Source: Pseudomonas orientalis (GTDB lineage: Bacteria > Pseudomonadota > Gammaproteobacteria > Pseudomonadales > Pseudomonadaceae). Taken from it: a stretch of 64,000 bases of DNA. Made by a program: the position numbers and the translations under genes. This document shows positions 61,808 through 64,000 of this stretch, in pieces. The DNA is taken from positions 5,454,501 through 5,518,500 of the forward strand of contig NZ_CP018049.1 of assembly GCF_002934065.1 (NCBI RefSeq). The letters are read 5' to 3'. The stretch's first letter is position 1. Every line of letters begins with the position of its first letter. The notes beneath the pieces were generated by a model that was given only the letters and a program-made list of their open reading frames with translations, had not been told where the DNA came from and made no database searches.

Positions 61808-63123
61808 TGAATAATTTCAAGGCACTGGTGGACTGGCTCAAGCAGGCCATCACCGACAAGGAGCAATTTCACCTCGGCTATGCGGATGAAGCGTCAGAAT
61901 TCGTGCGTTTCAACCACGCACAGGTGCGCCAGGCCGGCCAGGTGCAACAGGCCAGCCTGAACCTCAAGCTGATCAACGAGGGCCGCCACGCCGACCTGGG
62001 CATTACCCTGTCCGGCGAGCCGGATCTGGATCGCCAGCGTCTGGCCGATGGCTTGCAACAGCTGCGTGAAACCTTGCCGTTGCTGCCGCCGGACCCGTAC
62101 CTGTTGCTGAATCACAACGCCTGGGAAAGCCACAATGAACAACTGCGGCCCCTGCCGGAGCTGACCCAGGTGCTGCAAGACATCAGCCAGGCCGCCGAAG
62201 GCGTGGACCTGGTCGGTTTCTATGCCGCCGGCCCCATCAGCCGTGGCTTTGCCAGCTCCGACGGGGCGTTCGGCTGGCACCAGGCCAATAGCTTCAACTT
62301 CGACTTCAGCCTGTTCCACGCCAATGGCGAAGCGGTCAAGGCCAGCTATGCCGGGCACAGCTGGGACAGCGCCGAGTTCGCCCGACGCGTCCAGCAGGCC
62401 CGCGATCAGCTCCAATTTTTGGGCCGGCCACTGCACCCGCTTGCGCCCGGACAGTACCGCGCCTACCTCGCGCCGGCGGCACTCGAAGAGCTCATCAGCA
62501 TCATCACCTGGGGCGGTTTTTCCGCGCAGGCCATCGCCAGTAAAGGCAGCTCGTTGCAACGCCTGTATGCCGGCGAACAACAGCTGAGCCCGCTGGTGAC
62601 GGTGACCGAGCAGATCAGCGGTTCACTGAGCCAGGCCTTTTCCAGCGAAGGCTACCCGCGCAGCGATGTCAGGTTGATCAATGCGGGCCGCGCCGACGGC
62701 CAACTGGTCAACTCGCGCAGCGCCGCCGAATATGGCCTCAATGCCAACGGCGCCGGCAGCGACGAGTCCCCCAGCGCCCTGCAGATGGCCGCCGGCGACC
62801 TGGCCCAGGCCGATATCCTCAAGCAATTGGGCACCGGGTTGTACATCAGCAACCTGTGGTACCTGAACTACTCCGACCTGCCGGCGGCGCGCCTGACCGG
62901 CATGACCCGCTTCGCCACGTTCTGGGTGGAAGACGGCGAGATCAAGGCACCGGTCAGCACCATGCGCTTTGATGACAGTGTGTACAGCCTGCTGGGCTCA
63001 CAGCTGGAGGCGTTGACGGCCGAGCGAGAACTGCTGTTGTCAGCCAGTACGTACGGCCAGCGCAACACCGCGTCCAATTTGCTGCCAGGCGCCCTGGTCA
63101 AACGCCTGACCCTGACGTTGTAA
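61807..63123 (+). CDS. TldE/PmbA-like partner protein
   Basis: 438 residues of the TldD/PmbA superfamily without the H-E-x3-H motif, so it is the non-catalytic TldE-type partner. Recognisable parts are GGFSAQAIASKGSSLQRLYAG-like mid-region, SNLWYLNYSDLPAARLTGMT and RFATFWVEDGEIKAPVSTMR. The start overlaps the stop of the TldD-like gene. Together they would form a hetero-oligomeric peptidase. Confidence 0.83.
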   Translation: MNNFKALVDWLKQAITDKEQFHLGYADEASEFVRFNHAQVRQAGQVQQASLNLKLINEGRHADLGITLSGEPDLDRQRLADGLQQLRETLPLLPPDPYLLLNHNAWESHNEQLRPLPELTQVLQDISQAAEGVDLVGFYAAGPISRGFASSDGAFGWHQANSFNFDFSLFHANGEAVKASYAGHSWDSAEFARRVQQARDQLQFLGRPLHPLAPGQYRAYLAPAALEELISIITWGGFSAQAIASKGSSLQRLYAGEQQLSPLVTVTEQISGSLSQAFSSEGYPRSDVRLINAGRADGQLVNSRSAAEYGLNANGAGSDESPSALQMAAGDLAQADILKQLGTGLYISNLWYLNYSDLPAARLTGMTRFATFWVEDGEIKAPVSTMRFDDSVYSLLGSQLEALTAERELLLSASTYGQRNTASNLLPGALVKRLTLTL

Positions 63124-63134
63124 ATACAAAACCC

Positions 63135-63223
63135 TGTGGGAGGGGGCTTGCTCCCGATGACGGTGTATCAGTGACAGATGTACTGACTGACACACTGCTA
63201 TCGGGAGCAAGCCCCCTCCCACA
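63135..63223. repeat. REPIN (type B, GGGAGC variant)
   Basis: Inverted REP pair with the CTTGCTCCCGAT variant in both arms, spacer GACGGTGTATCAGT ... ACTGACACACTGC. Confidence 0.9.
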
Positions 63224-63374
63224 TTGTCCTGAGTTGGTTTCAGACAGCTCGGTTTCAACCCTTCCTACCGCCAATTCCCTTCTTCGTGCTCTTCCCGGGG
63301 AGCCCTGTTGTCGCCCGCAAAAAACCTCGTTATAAGAGTTAATGGCATACCGCCACACCACAGTGAGTGCTGCA

Positions 63375-64000
63375 ATGACCCAGGGAAGTTTTGTCATAGA
63401 GAAGCTGTACAAGCACTACAACGTCCACGTAGAGCAACTGGGCAACGATCCGCACAGGAAAACCGTGTTGATGGTCAACGGTGCACTGTCCACCACACGC
63501 TCCTTTGCCCGCACCAGCAAATGCCTGGCCGAGCATTTCAATGTGCTGCTGTTCGACCTGCCTTTTTCCGGCTATTCGCGTGACTACAACACCGACCTGG
63601 ACCTGGTGACCAAGGACGACGAAGTACAGATGCTGCGCGCGCTGGTGGAGCGCTTTGCCGTCAACCATCTGGTCTCGGCCTCGTGGGGCGGCATCTCCAC
63701 ATTGCTGACGCTGGCCCATAATCCGCCGTCCATCGAAAGCTCGGTGGTGATGGCCCTGGCGCCCAACCTCAACCAGGCGATGCTGGAGTATGTAGAGCGC
63801 GTGCGGGTATTGATCGAGGCCGATGACAAATCCGCCGTCGGCCATCTGCTCAACGAGACGGTCGGCAAATACCTGTCGCCGCGCCTCAAGCGCAACAACC
63901 ACCGCCACCTGTCGAACATGGCCACCACCGAGTATCGCCAGGCGCGGTTCCATATCCATCAGGTCCTGGCGCTGGGCGATGGCAACTACTTGCCGGCGCT
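63375..64000 (+). CDS. RhlA/PhaG-family acyltransferase, 5' part (cut by window end)
   Basis: The frame is open from ATG 63375 to the window end (about 208 residues of a family of roughly 295). Translation gives MTQGSFVIEKLYKHYNVHVE, then KTVLMVNGALSTTRSFART, LAEHFNVLLFDLPFSGYSRD, NHLVSASWGGISTLLTLAHN and GHLLNETVGKYLSPRLKR. This closely follows P. aeruginosa RhlA (which makes HAA lipids for rhamnolipids from ACP/CoA hydroxy-acids) and less closely PhaG. The Ser before WGG (about residue 103) is the expected nucleophile. No rhlB is visible because the window ends. A HAA synthase is the best guess. Confidence 0.82.
   Translation, partial: MTQGSFVIEKLYKHYNVHVEQLGNDPHRKTVLMVNGALSTTRSFARTSKCLAEHFNVLLFDLPFSGYSRDYNTDLDLVTKDDEVQMLRALVERFAVNHLVSASWGGISTLLTLAHNPPSIESSVVMALAPNLNQAMLEYVERVRVLIEADDKSAVGHLLNETVGKYLSPRLKRNNHRHLSNMATTEYRQARFHIHQVLALGDGNYLPA

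Overview
The window is a GC-rich chromosomal stretch from a Pseudomonas, most likely of the P. fluorescens group. The support is the gene order, which follows the P. aeruginosa choline/glycine betaine catabolic region (fdhA-purU-soxGADB-glyA, gbcBA, dgcAB, cdh-cai, gbdR-sda-choXWV-bet), and about 18 intergenic copies of the GTGGGAGGGGGCTTGCCCCC-type REPIN typical of P. fluorescens relatives. All calls come from reading the sequence; no database search was run.

Layout. 1-1.6 kb: 3' part of glcB (malate synthase G). 1.7-5.1 kb: a stand-alone receiver protein, a cNMP/CBS/nucleotidyltransferase protein and a DnaQ-like exonuclease. 5.1-10.6 kb: an iron-uptake block (FecI-type sigma, FecR-type regulator, TonB-dependent receptor, PepSY membrane protein). 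10.8-17.9 kb: GST, creBCD, a retropepsin-like peptidase, an acyltransferase, a DUF2780 protein and a short RskA-like protein without a sigma gene. 18-27 kb: glycine-betaine one-carbon end (fdhA, purU, soxGADB, glyA). 27-29.4 kb: TraX-like protein, threonine aldolase and a small orphan. 29.4-41 kb: glycine betaine demethylase gbcA/gbcB, then etfBA-dgcB-dgcA with a DUF5943 protein and a dipeptidase. 41.9-46.6 kb: carnitine genes cdhR, caiX, cdhC, cdhA, cdhB. 47.3-60.1 kb: gbdR, serine dehydratase, choXWV, betT, betIBA. 60.4-63.1 kb: a TldD/TldE-like pair. The right edge holds the 5' part of an RhlA/PhaG-family gene.

The genes form one catabolic chain. Choline (ChoXWV, BetT) is oxidised by BetA and BetB to glycine betaine; carnitine (CaiX) is converted to betaine by CdhA, CdhC and CdhB. 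GbcAB takes betaine to dimethylglycine, DgcAB with EtfAB to sarcosine, SoxBDAG to glycine, GlyA to serine and serine dehydratase to pyruvate. FdhA and PurU handle the formaldehyde and formyl-folate by-products. Regulators are BetI, GbdR and CdhR.

The most unusual element is a non-coding 0.8-kb gap between the convergent gbcA and etfB genes (32.1-32.9 kb). It holds four copies of one strictly spaced module built on a perfect DnaA box (TTATCCACA) paired with a degenerate inverted box exactly 26 bp downstream. Two further perfect boxes lie inside etfA. I read this as a candidate DnaA-titrating or DnaA-regulating locus (datA/DARS-like). Other points: a BetI operator palindrome, phased 20-21 bp repeats that are candidate GbdR sites, a sigma-54 promoter candidate for gbdR, a leftward terminator hinting at a small RNA beside cdhB, and a REPIN broken by a 16-bp insertion.
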